Shown here: one piece after another, positions 1-7,936 of the stretch
Layout: each line of letters opens with the position of its first letter
How positions within the stretch are numbered: the stretch's first letter is position 1
Assembly: GCA_003505715.1 (NCBI GenBank)
Contig: DNXU01000452.1
Span: forward strand, 10,867-21,874
Reading direction: 5' to 3'
DNA from: Cyanobacteria bacterium UBA8803
Lineage (GTDB): Bacteria; Cyanobacteriota; Cyanobacteriia; Cyanobacteriales; Coleofasciculaceae
Length of the DNA stretch: 11,008 bases
Translations under genes and position numbers: made by a program
The notes under the pieces: model-generated
Database searches by the model: none
What the model was told of the DNA's origin: nothing
What the model saw: the letters and a program-made list of their open reading frames with translations, nothing else

Positions 1-145
1 ACATTGGTGCAAGATCTCAGTTACTACAAACAATATCTATGCAACCGGACACGATATTACTCGAAAATTGGAAGTGGGGAGTAAGGAGTGGGATTTCCCT
101 AATTTGTGGTGATCGCACTATCTCATTTCCTCAATCAATCCCTAA
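1..145. other. gene-free left edge upstream of the SagB-type gene
   Basis: All three forward frames are open for a short way from the window edge: frame 1 to a stop ending at 84, frame 2 to 112, and frame 3 to about 191, running into the next gene. None of these fragments shows a recognisable protein motif, so I do not call a gene tail here. The stretch contains a heptamer tandem repeat (74-94), which argues that it is intergenic. I see no convincing -35/-10 pair and no Shine-Dalgarno sequence in front of the ATG at 146. Confidence 0.5.
74..94. repeat. three-unit heptamer tandem repeat (STRR-like)
   Basis: Three consecutive 7-nt units are visible: GTGGGGA, GTAAGGA and GTGGGAT. Short tandemly repeated repetitive (STRR) heptamers are known from intergenic DNA of filamentous cyanobacteria. 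Assigning these three degenerate units to that class is an inference, because the copy number is very low. Confidence 0.35.
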
Positions 146-1603
146 ATGCAACAGCTCTTTACACTATCTTTCAAAAAAAATATATCCCTGATTGAAGAAG
201 CAACGGATAATATTGTTCTGCAATCACCTCTCATTACCCTTAATAGCCCTCAAATTACCCTGCATCTCAAGCAGCTTTCTCCAGGATTATTATCTGCCCT
301 CAAACTGCTTGGTACTGATGGAGCTACGGAGGAACACCTCTGTAACTTAGTGTTACAGACCGATGGGTTGCCAGGACTATATAAGTTTTACGATTACCTG
401 CAAAAGTTCATCAATCTTGGCTTGATTTGCCATAGTGTCCTTTTAGAGGGAGTGACCCTACTCACTAGAGTACCCATTTCGCCTTTAGATCGCTTTCAAC
501 TGAAAAATGCGGCAGCTGATAAAAAATACATTCTATCGCGATTTGCCTATTGCCGTAAAGACAAAGACCAAATGGTTGTAGAATCTCCCTTATCCCATGC
601 CCAAATCGTTTTGCGAGAGGGGCAAGGTGCAGCACTTTTTCATCAACTGTTTGCGCCTCAATCTTGTCAAGAACTGTGTGCTAAAGTTCTCGGTATTTCA
701 CCAGATACGGCACTTATGATATTTAACCTCCTTTGGAGTTCCCATCTCATTTCCGAACTCCAAGATAATGGAGAAATCCAAGAAGACGCAAATGCAGCGC
801 TTTCACAATGGGAGTTCCATGACCTGCTGTTTCATTCCAGAAGTAGAACGGGGAGACACGCCAATCCGGTGGGTAGAACTTATCGATTTTTAGAAAAAGT
901 TGAACCGTTACCTGCCGTTAAACCTAAACCTGCAACTGAAACTGAAAATATTCCTCTCTATCAGCCCGATTTAGAAAAACTCAAAGCGGCGGATTATCCC
1001 TTTACACTTATCCTGGAAGCACGAAAATCGCTCAGGCATTATCATGAGCAACCCATCACCGACAAACAACTCGGTGAATTCCTTTATCGCTGTGCCCGGA
1101 TTCGGCAAGTTATGCCAGCAGGTCGAGAGGAAATTAGCAGCCGTCCTTACGTTAATGCGGGAGCGAATTATGAGCTAGAACTCTATTTGATCGTTAATTC
1201 CTGCCAGAATATTTCTGCGGGATTTTACTACTATTGTCCGCAAGAGCATCAACTGTGCCGACTTTCCAATCTCAACAACCATGTGGCAGCATTGTTAGAA
1301 GAGGCAAGGCTTTCCAACCGCGAACAGTGTCTGCCGCAAGTGGCGATCCTCATTAGCGCACGTTTTCAACGTATCACTTGGGCTTATGAGTCCATTGCTT
1401 ATTCTGGCCTACTCAAGAATGTTGGTGCATTGTACCAAACCATGTATTTGGTTGCTACTGCGATGGATCTCGCTCCTTGTGCAATTGGATCGGGAAATTC
1501 TGATTTATTTGCAGCGGCGACGGGGCTTGATTACTACGCTGAAACATCGGTGGGAGAGTTTATTATTGGGAGCAAACCAAGGGACGAAATGATGGTGCGT
1601 TAG
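146..1603 (+). CDS. SagB/ThcOx-type FMN-dependent dehydrogenase
   Basis: This 485-aa protein matches the SagB/ThcOx layout known from azoline oxidases, which use FMN to oxidise thiazolines and oxazolines in ribosomal peptide natural products. Residues about 1-110 and 130-205 look like two tandem winged-helix/PqqD-like recognition domains. A proline- and charge-rich linker follows to about 275. The nitroreductase-fold catalytic domain spans about 285-478, with family-like blocks EARKSLRHY (291-299), the glycine-rich FYYYCPQEHQL region (360-370), LLKNVGALYQTMYLVATAM (422-440) and APCAIGSGNSDLF (443-455) before YAETSVGEF. The usual PSGGA block reads VNAGA (336-340). The ATG at 146 fits the family N-terminus, although no Shine-Dalgarno sequence precedes it. 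No precursor peptide, cyclodehydratase or protease gene lies in the window, so the substrate is unknown. The family call is strong; a role in peptide modification is inferred. Confidence 0.88.
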   Translation: MQQLFTLSFKKNISLIEEATDNIVLQSPLITLNSPQITLHLKQLSPGLLSALKLLGTDGATEEHLCNLVLQTDGLPGLYKFYDYLQKFINLGLICHSVLLEGVTLLTRVPISPLDRFQLKNAAADKKYILSRFAYCRKDKDQMVVESPLSHAQIVLREGQGAALFHQLFAPQSCQELCAKVLGISPDTALMIFNLLWSSHLISELQDNGEIQEDANAALSQWEFHDLLFHSRSRTGRHANPVGRTYRFLEKVEPLPAVKPKPATETENIPLYQPDLEKLKAADYPFTLILEARKSLRHYHEQPITDKQLGEFLYRCARIRQVMPAGREEISSRPYVNAGANYELELYLIVNSCQNISAGFYYYCPQEHQLCRLSNLNNHVAALLEEARLSNREQCLPQVAILISARFQRITWAYESIAYSGLLKNVGALYQTMYLVATAMDLAPCAIGSGNSDLFAAATGLDYYAETSVGEFIIGSKPRDEMMVR

Positions 1604-1624
1604 CCTAGGGTGTAACGCACCCTA
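1594..1624. repeat. palindromic repeat overlapping the SagB-type stop codon
   Basis: A perfect 9-bp inverted repeat, GGTGCGTTA (1594-1602) and TAACGCACC (1613-1621), encloses a 10-nt loop. An alternative hairpin pairs TAGGGTG (1606-1612) with CACCCTA (1618-1624). The left arm supplies the last codons and most of the TAG stop of the upstream gene. Elements built on GGTGCGTTA...TAACGCACC are, from memory, dispersed repeats in cyanobacterial genomes. There is no T-run after the stem, so a role as an intrinsic terminator is uncertain. The remaining intergenic DNA to 1733 shows no further structure that I can support. Confidence 0.6.
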
Positions 1625-1733
1625 CAAACTTGGCAATAATAGAATCTAGGCCAGGAATCCGGGCAGCTATGTCTGGAGTTTGTAAGTATGGGTAAATTCC
1701 GGCACAATAAGAAGGCAGCCCAGCGCGAAGTCT

Positions 1734-4700
1734 ATGTACTTGGAAATTTTATCTTATTGGATGCATTTATGGTGTTGGATAAGTTCTAAAATCCTGCAAG
1801 GCATCAAAGTATTAATTTTAACAATTATCATAATTTTTAGTCTACAAATTAAAATGTATGCTGCCGAGGAGCCTCTTCAATTCGATCGCATCTCGGTTAA
1901 TGAAGGGCTGTCTCAAGGGAGCATTATTTCCATGGTTCAGGACAGTCAGGGGTTTATCTGGTTTGGTACGCAGGATGGGCTGAATAAGTACGACGGATAT
2001 ACCTTTACTCCCTATAAATACAATCGCCTTAATTCTAATTCTTTATCCGATAATTTTATTTTATCACTCTATGAAGACCGCTCCGGTATCCTGTGGATTG
2101 GTACGGATAGTGGTGGACTGAACAAGTTCGTTCCCAAGACGGAACAGTTTACCCGCTACCTGCACGACTTCAATATCCCCACGAGTTTAGGCGCGAATCG
2201 GGTTTTCTCCATCTATGAAGACCGCTCTGGCATTCTGTGGATTGGTACGGATAGCGGCGGACTCAATCAATTCCATCGGGATAACGAGCAGTTTACCCAT
2301 TACAAGCACGACCCTAATAATCCCCATAGTTTGAGCAACGACACTGTCTTCTCCGTCTACGAAGATAAGTTAGGCTATCTCTGGGTTGGCACGGCGGAGG
2401 GACTCAACCAATTCGATCGGGATACCGGGCAATTTACCCATTACAGGCACGACCCTAATAATCCCAATAGCTTAAGCAACGACATGATTTTCTCCATCTA
2501 TGAAGATACTTTAGGCAATCTCTGGATTGGTACAGTTGAGGGACTGAATAAATTGAATCGGGACACTGGGCAATTCACCCGTTACACCCACAACTCAAAT
2601 AACCCGAATAGTTTAAGTAATAGTGTAGTAAATGCCATTGTTGAAGACCAGTTTGGCAACCTCTGGCTGGGCAATAGTAGCTGGTTTGGCGGGCCCTTCG
2701 GCCAAGCCCTCGATATCTTCAATCCGCGCACCGAGCAATTTACTCACTACACCCATGACCCCGCTAATCTGAATAGTATCAACGACAATACCGTTACTTC
2801 GCTGCTCAAAGATCAGTCCGGCATTATGTGGATCGGACATGGCATTGACGGCCTCAGTCAGTTTGCCCCTCAAAAACGGAAATTTAGACTTTACCGTAAC
2901 ATTCCCACCAACCCCAATAGCTTAATTAACAATCATGTCTTGTCCCTTTGGGAAGACCAATTCGGTATCCTCTGGATTGGCACCTCCGATGGAGGTCTAG
3001 ATCGATTCGATCGCCAAACCGCAACCTTTACCCACTACCAGCACAACCCTAAAAATCCCCATAGCTTAAGTAATGATAAGGTATGGTCTGTTTATGAAGA
3101 CCGTTCGGGCACCCTTTGGGTGGGCACCTTTGGTGGCGGACTCAACCAATTTGATCGCAAAACCCATCGATTTAAACACTACACCAACGATCCTAACAAC
3201 CCCAACAGTTTGAGCGATGACTTTGTCGTGTCCATCTATGAAGACCATTTAGGGTTGCTCTGGATTGGTACGTTTAATGGAGTACTGAATCAATTTGACC
3301 GCAAAACCGGAAAATTGACCCATTACCAGTACGACCCCAATAATCCCCATAGCTTGAGTAACAGTCCTGTATGGTCAATCTATGAAGATCATGCAGGCAC
3401 CCTTTGGGTAGGCACCTTCGGCGGCGGACTCAACCAATTTGATCGCAAAACCGGAAAATTTACCCACTATCAGCACGACCCCAACAACCCCAATACCTTA
3501 AGTAACAATCGGGTCATGTCCATCTATGAAGACCCATCCCATACCCTCTGGATCGGCCCTTATGGTGGAGGACTCAATAAGTTTAATCGAGATACGCAGT
3601 TATTCGAGCATTACACCCAGAAAGGGGGACTCGATACCATTACAGGCATCATCCCTGACGATCGCGGCCATCTTTGGCTCACTACCAATCAGGGATTAGC
3701 GAAATTTAATCCACAAACCGGAACCTTTAAAAATTACGATGTTGAGGATGGCCTTCAGGGCAATGAATTCGATCAAGTCAAGGCTTATTACAAAAGTCCA
3801 AGGGGAGAAATATTTGTCGGTGGCCCCCACGGCTTTAATAGCTTTTATCCCAGCCAAGTGCAAGATAATCCGCACATCCCGCCTGTTGTATTAACCGATT
3901 TTAAAAAAATTGATGAGAGTGTTAAGCTCGATCGAGCCATTTCCGCACTCCCAGAAATTAAATTATCCTACAAAGACAACTTTTTTGGATTTGAATTTGT
4001 CGCCTTAGACTATACCAATCCGGCCAAAAATCAGTATGCCTACAAGCTAGAAGGATTTGATAAAGATTGGATTTATGCAGGCACCCGACGCTATGCCACT
4101 TACACCAACCTCAATGGTGGTAGTTACCAATTTAGAGTGAAAGGGTCTAACAACGATGGGGTCTGGAACGAAGCAGGCACCTCGATTAAGATTATCATTT
4201 TCCCTCCGCCCTGGAAAACATGGTGGGCTGATACGCTTTATGCTATGACTGCGATCGCAGTTGTCGGAGGCTATGTTCAGTGGAAAACCAGAACCCAGGA
4301 GCGAGAAAATGCCCTACTGCGAGAGAGTGAGCGGAAACTCAACCAAATTCTCGAAGCAATTCCGGTTGGAATTGGTGTGATGGATCTGGCGGGTAAATTC
4401 GTTTACGTCAATCAAACTGCCTTACGGTTACATGGCTTAGAGGTTCCCAAAGAAGGGCCAACCAACCAACTTTCTCAGACCTATCAAGTTTATAGAGCTG
4501 GAACTAATGAATTATATCCTCAAGAAGAGTTACCCTTAGTCCGAGCGTTGCAGGGGGAAAAGACGACCATTGATGATATAGAAATTCACCAACCGGGCAA
4601 AATTGTCCCCTTAGAAGCTTGGGGAACCCCGATTTATAACAAACAGGAAAACGTGATTTACGCGATCGTAGTTTTTCAAGATATTACCCAACGCAAACAA

Positions 4701-6800
4701 GCCGAACGCGATCGCCTAGAGTTTACTCGAGAATTGGAAGCCAATAATGCCGCCTTGCAACGCCTCGATAAGCTGAAAGACGAGTTTTTAGCCAATACTT
4801 CCCACGAACTGCGCACCCCTCTCAACGGCATTATCGGGATCGCCGAATCTCTGATCGACGGTGCGGCAGGCCCGTTAACTGATCGCCAAATTGCCAACCT
4901 TGGTATGATTGCCTTCAGTGGCAAGCGCCTGTCTAACCTAGTCAACGATATCCTGGATTTCACCAAACTCAAGAACCGGGATATTCAATTGCAACGAAAA
5001 CCTGTAGACTTTCGGCAGATTGCAGACATCGTCCTCACCCTTTGTCAGTCCTCGATCGGAGGCAAACCTGTTGAACTGAAAAATCAGATTCCTCCCGATC
5101 TCCCTGCCGTGGATGGTGATGAGAATCGCCTGCAACAAATCATGTACAATTTGGTCGGTAATGGTATCAAGTTCACCGACTCCGGCTCAGTTACTGTATC
5201 AGCAACTCTCAGGAATGGCTTTATGGAAGTCACCGTTGCTGACACGGGCATTGGCATCCCTGCTGGTAAATTCGACGATATCTTCAAATCCTTCGAGCAA
5301 GTTGACGCTTCAATTTCCCGCCCTTACGGGGGTACGGGTTTGGGGTTAAGTATTACCAAACAACTAGTGGAACTGCACGGCGGGACGATCCGCGTTGAGT
5401 CACAAGTGGGTGTTGGTTCCCGATTTATTTTTACCCTACCCATCACCGCCCAAACCCCAGAACCGACATTAGATATCGGCCAACCAGTTGCCAGAGTGCG
5501 GCAGCATGTGGAACTATCCCCCCTCCCACTCTCGCCAACCGTACCTTCAAACCAGCAATTAACCATTCTGGTAGTGGACGACGAACCGATCAACCTGCAA
5601 GTCGTCGTCAATCATCTGTCCCTGCAAAAGTATGCGATCGTGCAAGCCACTAATGGGATCGAGGCATTAGAAAAGATTCAGCAGGGTCTGAGGCCGGATC
5701 TGATCCTGTTAGATATCATGATGCCCAAGATGTCCGGTTATCAAGTCTGCCGCACCATTCGCCAGCAGTTTCCAGCTTCAGAAATGCCTGTAGTCATGCT
5801 AACGGCGAAAAATCAAGTCTCCGACCTCGTGGCCGGATTAGATGCGGGTGCTAATGATTACGTGACCAAACCCGTGCTGAAAAACGAACTGTTAGCCAGA
5901 ATTAAAACCCATATCAATCTCTCGAAAATCAACATTGCCTACGGTCGTTTTGTCCCCCACGAATTTCTGCGCTTTCTGGGACATGAAAGTATTGTTGATG
6001 TTCGTCTGGGCAACCAGGTTCAGAAAGACATGTCGATTCTATTCGCTGACATTCGCAACTTTACCACCCTCTCCGAGGAGATGTCTCCCAAGCAAAACTT
6101 TGATTTTATCAATTCCTACTTAAAACGGGTCGGGCCGATTGTGCGCAAGCATAACGGCTTTATTGATAAATACATTGGCGATGCCATCATGGCTTTGTTT
6201 CCCAGGGCACCAGAAGATGGCTTGCAAGCCGCCATTGAAATGCAACAACACGTAGCACTCTATAATATTCAGCGGCAAAAGTTTGGTAAGTTGCCGATTA
6301 CAATTGGAGTTGGTTTACATACGGGCAGTTTGATGTTGGGCACTATTGGTGAAGAACAGCGCATGGAAAGCACGGTCATTTCTAACGCTGTTAACCTCGC
6401 TTCACGTTTAGAAGGGTTGACTAAAACTTACGGGGCTAGCATTATCATCAGCGGGCATACGTTATTTCGTCTGGAAGGAAAGCTCAACTATAACTATCGA
6501 TTTCTGGGTCAGGTGCAGGTTAAAGGGAAAAAACACCTGGTTCCCGTATTTGAAGTGTTCGATTCCGAACCAGAGTCAATTAAAGTTTTAAAAAACAGTA
6601 CCAAGCCCAAATTTGAAGAGGCAATTATTTTGTATCACCAGCACCACTTTGAGGAAGCTTATCAGATATTTCAAGAAATTTTACAAATAAACTGCCAAGA
6701 TAAAGCGGTGCAATTCTATATTGCCAACTATAAAAAAATTCTCACAACCCTAAGGAATGATACAGATGACTTGACTATCATGGGTATGGATTCAGGATAA
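1734..6800 (+). CDS. hybrid propeller sensor histidine kinase / receiver / class III adenylate cyclase
   Basis: This 1688-aa multidomain sensor should convert an outside signal into cAMP. In order: hydrophobic export or anchor segment (about 24-38); fourteen Reg_prop modules (58-705); Y_Y_Y domain (about 745-822); transmembrane helix (about 832-849); PAS (about 865-985); HisKA with phospho-acceptor H1024 in SHELRTPLNG; HATPase with N-box N1139/N1143, DTGIGI (1170-1175) and GGTGLGLSI (1199-1207); receiver with D1282/D1283, phospho-acceptor D1327, T1357 and K1379; class III cyclase (about 1430-1608); TPR-like helices (about 1626-1670). The cyclase keeps metal-binding D1439 and D1483, K1479 and T1547 for adenine, and N1554 and R1558. 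Their spacing matches CyaC-type adenylyl cyclases. The start is uncertain: no clear Shine-Dalgarno precedes 1734, and M10 (1761) would give a tidier signal peptide. The gene stands alone, so control probably runs through H1024 to D1327. The ligand is unknown. Confidence 0.93.
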   Translation: MYLEILSYWMHLWCWISSKILQGIKVLILTIIIIFSLQIKMYAAEEPLQFDRISVNEGLSQGSIISMVQDSQGFIWFGTQDGLNKYDGYTFTPYKYNRLNSNSLSDNFILSLYEDRSGILWIGTDSGGLNKFVPKTEQFTRYLHDFNIPTSLGANRVFSIYEDRSGILWIGTDSGGLNQFHRDNEQFTHYKHDPNNPHSLSNDTVFSVYEDKLGYLWVGTAEGLNQFDRDTGQFTHYRHDPNNPNSLSNDMIFSIYEDTLGNLWIGTVEGLNKLNRDTGQFTRYTHNSNNPNSLSNSVVNAIVEDQFGNLWLGNSSWFGGPFGQALDIFNPRTEQFTHYTHDPANLNSINDNTVTSLLKDQSGIMWIGHGIDGLSQFAPQKRKFRLYRNIPTNPNSLINNHVLSLWEDQFGILWIGTSDGGLDRFDRQTATFTHYQHNPKNPHSLSNDKVWSVYEDRSGTLWVGTFGGGLNQFDRKTHRFKHYTNDPNNPNSLSDDFVVSIYEDHLGLLWIGTFNGVLNQFDRKTGKLTHYQYDPNNPHSLSNSPVWSIYEDHAGTLWVGTFGGGLNQFDRKTGKFTHYQHDPNNPNTLSNNRVMSIYEDPSHTLWIGPYGGGLNKFNRDTQLFEHYTQKGGLDTITGIIPDDRGHLWLTTNQGLAKFNPQTGTFKNYDVEDGLQGNEFDQVKAYYKSPRGEIFVGGPHGFNSFYPSQVQDNPHIPPVVLTDFKKIDESVKLDRAISALPEIKLSYKDNFFGFEFVALDYTNPAKNQYAYKLEGFDKDWIYAGTRRYATYTNLNGGSYQFRVKGSNNDGVWNEAGTSIKIIIFPPPWKTWWADTLYAMTAIAVVGGYVQWKTRTQERENALLRESERKLNQILEAIPVGIGVMDLAGKFVYVNQTALRLHGLEVPKEGPTNQLSQTYQVYRAGTNELYPQEELPLVRALQGEKTTIDDIEIHQPGKIVPLEAWGTPIYNKQENVIYAIVVFQDITQRKQAERDRLEFTRELEANNAALQRLDKLKDEFLANTSHELRTPLNGIIGIAESLIDGAAGPLTDRQIANLGMIAFSGKRLSNLVNDILDFTKLKNRDIQLQRKPVDFRQIADIVLTLCQSSIGGKPVELKNQIPPDLPAVDGDENRLQQIMYNLVGNGIKFTDSGSVTVSATLRNGFMEVTVADTGIGIPAGKFDDIFKSFEQVDASISRPYGGTGLGLSITKQLVELHGGTIRVESQVGVGSRFIFTLPITAQTPEPTLDIGQPVARVRQHVELSPLPLSPTVPSNQQLTILVVDDEPINLQVVVNHLSLQKYAIVQATNGIEALEKIQQGLRPDLILLDIMMPKMSGYQVCRTIRQQFPASEMPVVMLTAKNQVSDLVAGLDAGANDYVTKPVLKNELLARIKTHINLSKINIAYGRFVPHEFLRFLGHESIVDVRLGNQVQKDMSILFADIRNFTTLSEEMSPKQNFDFINSYLKRVGPIVRKHNGFIDKYIGDAIMALFPRAPEDGLQAAIEMQQHVALYNIQRQKFGKLPITIGVGLHTGSLMLGTIGEEQRMESTVISNAVNLASRLEGLTKTYGASIIISGHTLFRLEGKLNYNYRFLGQVQVKGKKHLVPVFEVFDSEPESIKVLKNSTKPKFEEAIILYHQHHFEEAYQIFQEILQINCQDKAVQFYIANYKKILTTLRNDTDDLTIMGMDSG
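1905..3848 (+). repeat. fourteen tandem propeller-repeat modules within the sensor gene
   Basis: The coding sequence contains fourteen modules of roughly 47-48 codons built on a pattern like LSND.V.SIYED..G.LWIGT.GGLNQF. They begin at protein residues near 58, 104, 152, 200, 248, 295, 350, 398, 446, 494, 542, 590, 636 and 678. The first, sixth, thirteenth and fourteenth are the most divergent. Fourteen blades fit two seven-bladed beta-propellers, as in the Reg_prop sensors of Bacteroides hybrid two-component systems. Some modules are nearly identical in DNA: 3108-3164 and 3396-3452 differ at only 3 of 57 bases, all synonymous. Confidence 0.85.
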
Positions 6801-6833
6801 TTTTTTGTTGTATCAAGTTCTTTAGAAGCTATT

Positions 6834-6889
6834 AAGAAACACATTCTGGAACCCTGATAAATCAAGCATTTCAGCTAATTGTGTTTCTT
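6834..6889. terminator. 10-bp inverted repeat between convergent genes, possible bidirectional terminator
   Basis: AAGAAACACA (6834-6843) and TGTGTTTCTT (6880-6889) form a perfect inverted repeat around a 36-nt loop. It lies between the end of the cyclase gene and the end of the oppositely directed methyltransferase gene, which is where a shared terminator would sit. The stem is AT-rich, the loop is long and neither side has a clean T-run, so the terminator role is only a positional inference. A HIP1 octamer follows at 6905-6912. Confidence 0.35.
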
Positions 6890-6961
6890 CCCTCTGTTGG
6901 GGATGCGATCGCGTCCGTTAGAAGCTGATATCTCAATATGGCTACTCGATCTTTACTATAT

Positions 6962-7924
6962 TTAAAGGCGATAGGCAAGGGCTACCCACTCGTTGAAGCG
7001 CTGGCAATCAATGGCTTCAAATCCTGCCATAGTTAAGGCTGTGGCAACCTCCTCCTCTTGGGTGGTGGTAAACCCAGCTGTAATCAGTATTGGCGCACCT
7101 GCATCAGTTTGACGCAGCGCACGCCTAAAGTCATCGGCAAGGGCGATATGCACTCGCGCCAATATATTGGTCACAATCAGATCAAAGGTTGCTGTAGCTT
7201 GAATAGTTGCTACGTTTTCGATCCTAGCTTTCCCCATCCAATGTCCTAAATCGCTACCGCATCCCAGGCTGCCTGCCATGACGGTTACCTGATGAGCAAC
7301 CCCATTCAGACCGACAGTATCTCGGCTGGACTGTACCGCAATAGTATCATTATCTAACGCTAAGACCTCTGCCCCCAGTTTCGCCATCGCCACACTGAGA
7401 ATTCCCGAACCAGAACCGAGATCGAGAGCGTTCATCCCAGGCATAACGTACCGTTCTAACAGTTGCAGGCTAACAATGGTGGTGGGATGCAAACCGCTGC
7501 CAAAAGCAGGACTTGTTTTCAGTCTTAAGGGTATGTCATCTGCCGCCTTAAAGTGATAGGGTGCATCGGCAGCGAGTACGACGAACCTTTGCCCGATACG
7601 ATGAATGAGAGGGCTGAGTACTCCTGCTGGTTCTGGTTTCTGCTCAACTACAGCCTCTGTAGGTGCAGCAGTCAGTCCGATCCGATGCAGGGGTGAGAGC
7701 TGATTAATAATTTCTGCCACACGCGCACTGGCACGGGTATCGTAGGGTATGTATAAGCAGATATTGAATGCCCAGGGCAGTTTTACTAAATCGCTTGGGG
7801 AGCCTAGCTCTGGTTCAGCGTATTTCCCGATCCGCACTTCATCAATATAATTGGCGGCCAGCAGCGTACTCACCCAATCTACTGCTTCGTGCGTTGCGTC
7901 AATGCTTAACTCCATCCAGGCCAT
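6962..7924 (-). CDS. prmA: PrmA-like ribosomal protein L11 methyltransferase
   Basis: This 320-aa protein has the PrmA architecture: an N-terminal alpha/beta substrate-recognition domain (about 1-95), a linker and a Rossmann-fold S-adenosylmethionine methyltransferase domain. Family signatures are AFGSGLHPTT (140-149), motif I ALDLGSGSGIL (166-176), the acidic residue after the second strand in LALDND (188-193), SRDTVGLNGV (200-209) and the NILA catalytic loop (253-256). PrmA trimethylates ribosomal protein L11 in the cytoplasm. The protein is divergent: the common DPG before AFGTG is TSP here, the usual W-rich segment in front of the catalytic domain is not recognisable, and about 20 extra residues (225-246) precede the NILA strand. 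It may be a second, non-canonical paralogue or methylate another target. The start at 7924 (ATG) fits the family N-terminus. It is the last gene of a three-gene unit, 12 nt after the preceding stop. Confidence 0.82.
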   Translation of the reverse strand: MAWMELSIDATHEAVDWVSTLLAANYIDEVRIGKYAEPELGSPSDLVKLPWAFNICLYIPYDTRASARVAEIINQLSPLHRIGLTAAPTEAVVEQKPEPAGVLSPLIHRIGQRFVVLAADAPYHFKAADDIPLRLKTSPAFGSGLHPTTIVSLQLLERYVMPGMNALDLGSGSGILSVAMAKLGAEVLALDNDTIAVQSSRDTVGLNGVAHQVTVMAGSLGCGSDLGHWMGKARIENVATIQATATFDLIVTNILARVHIALADDFRRALRQTDAGAPILITAGFTTTQEEEVATALTMAGFEAIDCQRFNEWVALAYRL

Positions 7925-7936
7925 ATTCTGATTTGC

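Noticed and set aside
1..112. Open frames running in from the left edge, which might be the tail of an upstream gene.
   Set aside because: All three frames are short, none has family-like sequence, and they cross a G-rich tandem repeat typical of intergenic DNA.
1688..1789. A 33-codon frame starting ATG at 1688 with GGAG nine bases upstream, overlapping the start of the sensor gene.
   Set aside because: It overlaps the sensor gene in another frame, shows no recognisable motif, and is short enough to occur by chance. A leader peptide is possible but unsupported.
2613..3248. Minus-strand frames of 60-86 codons opposite the propeller region.
   Set aside because: They are antisense reflections of the repetitive coding sequence and have no start signals or protein motifs of their own.
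6780..6812. The T-run just after the cyclase stop codon as an intrinsic terminator.
   Set aside because: No stable hairpin precedes the six T residues.
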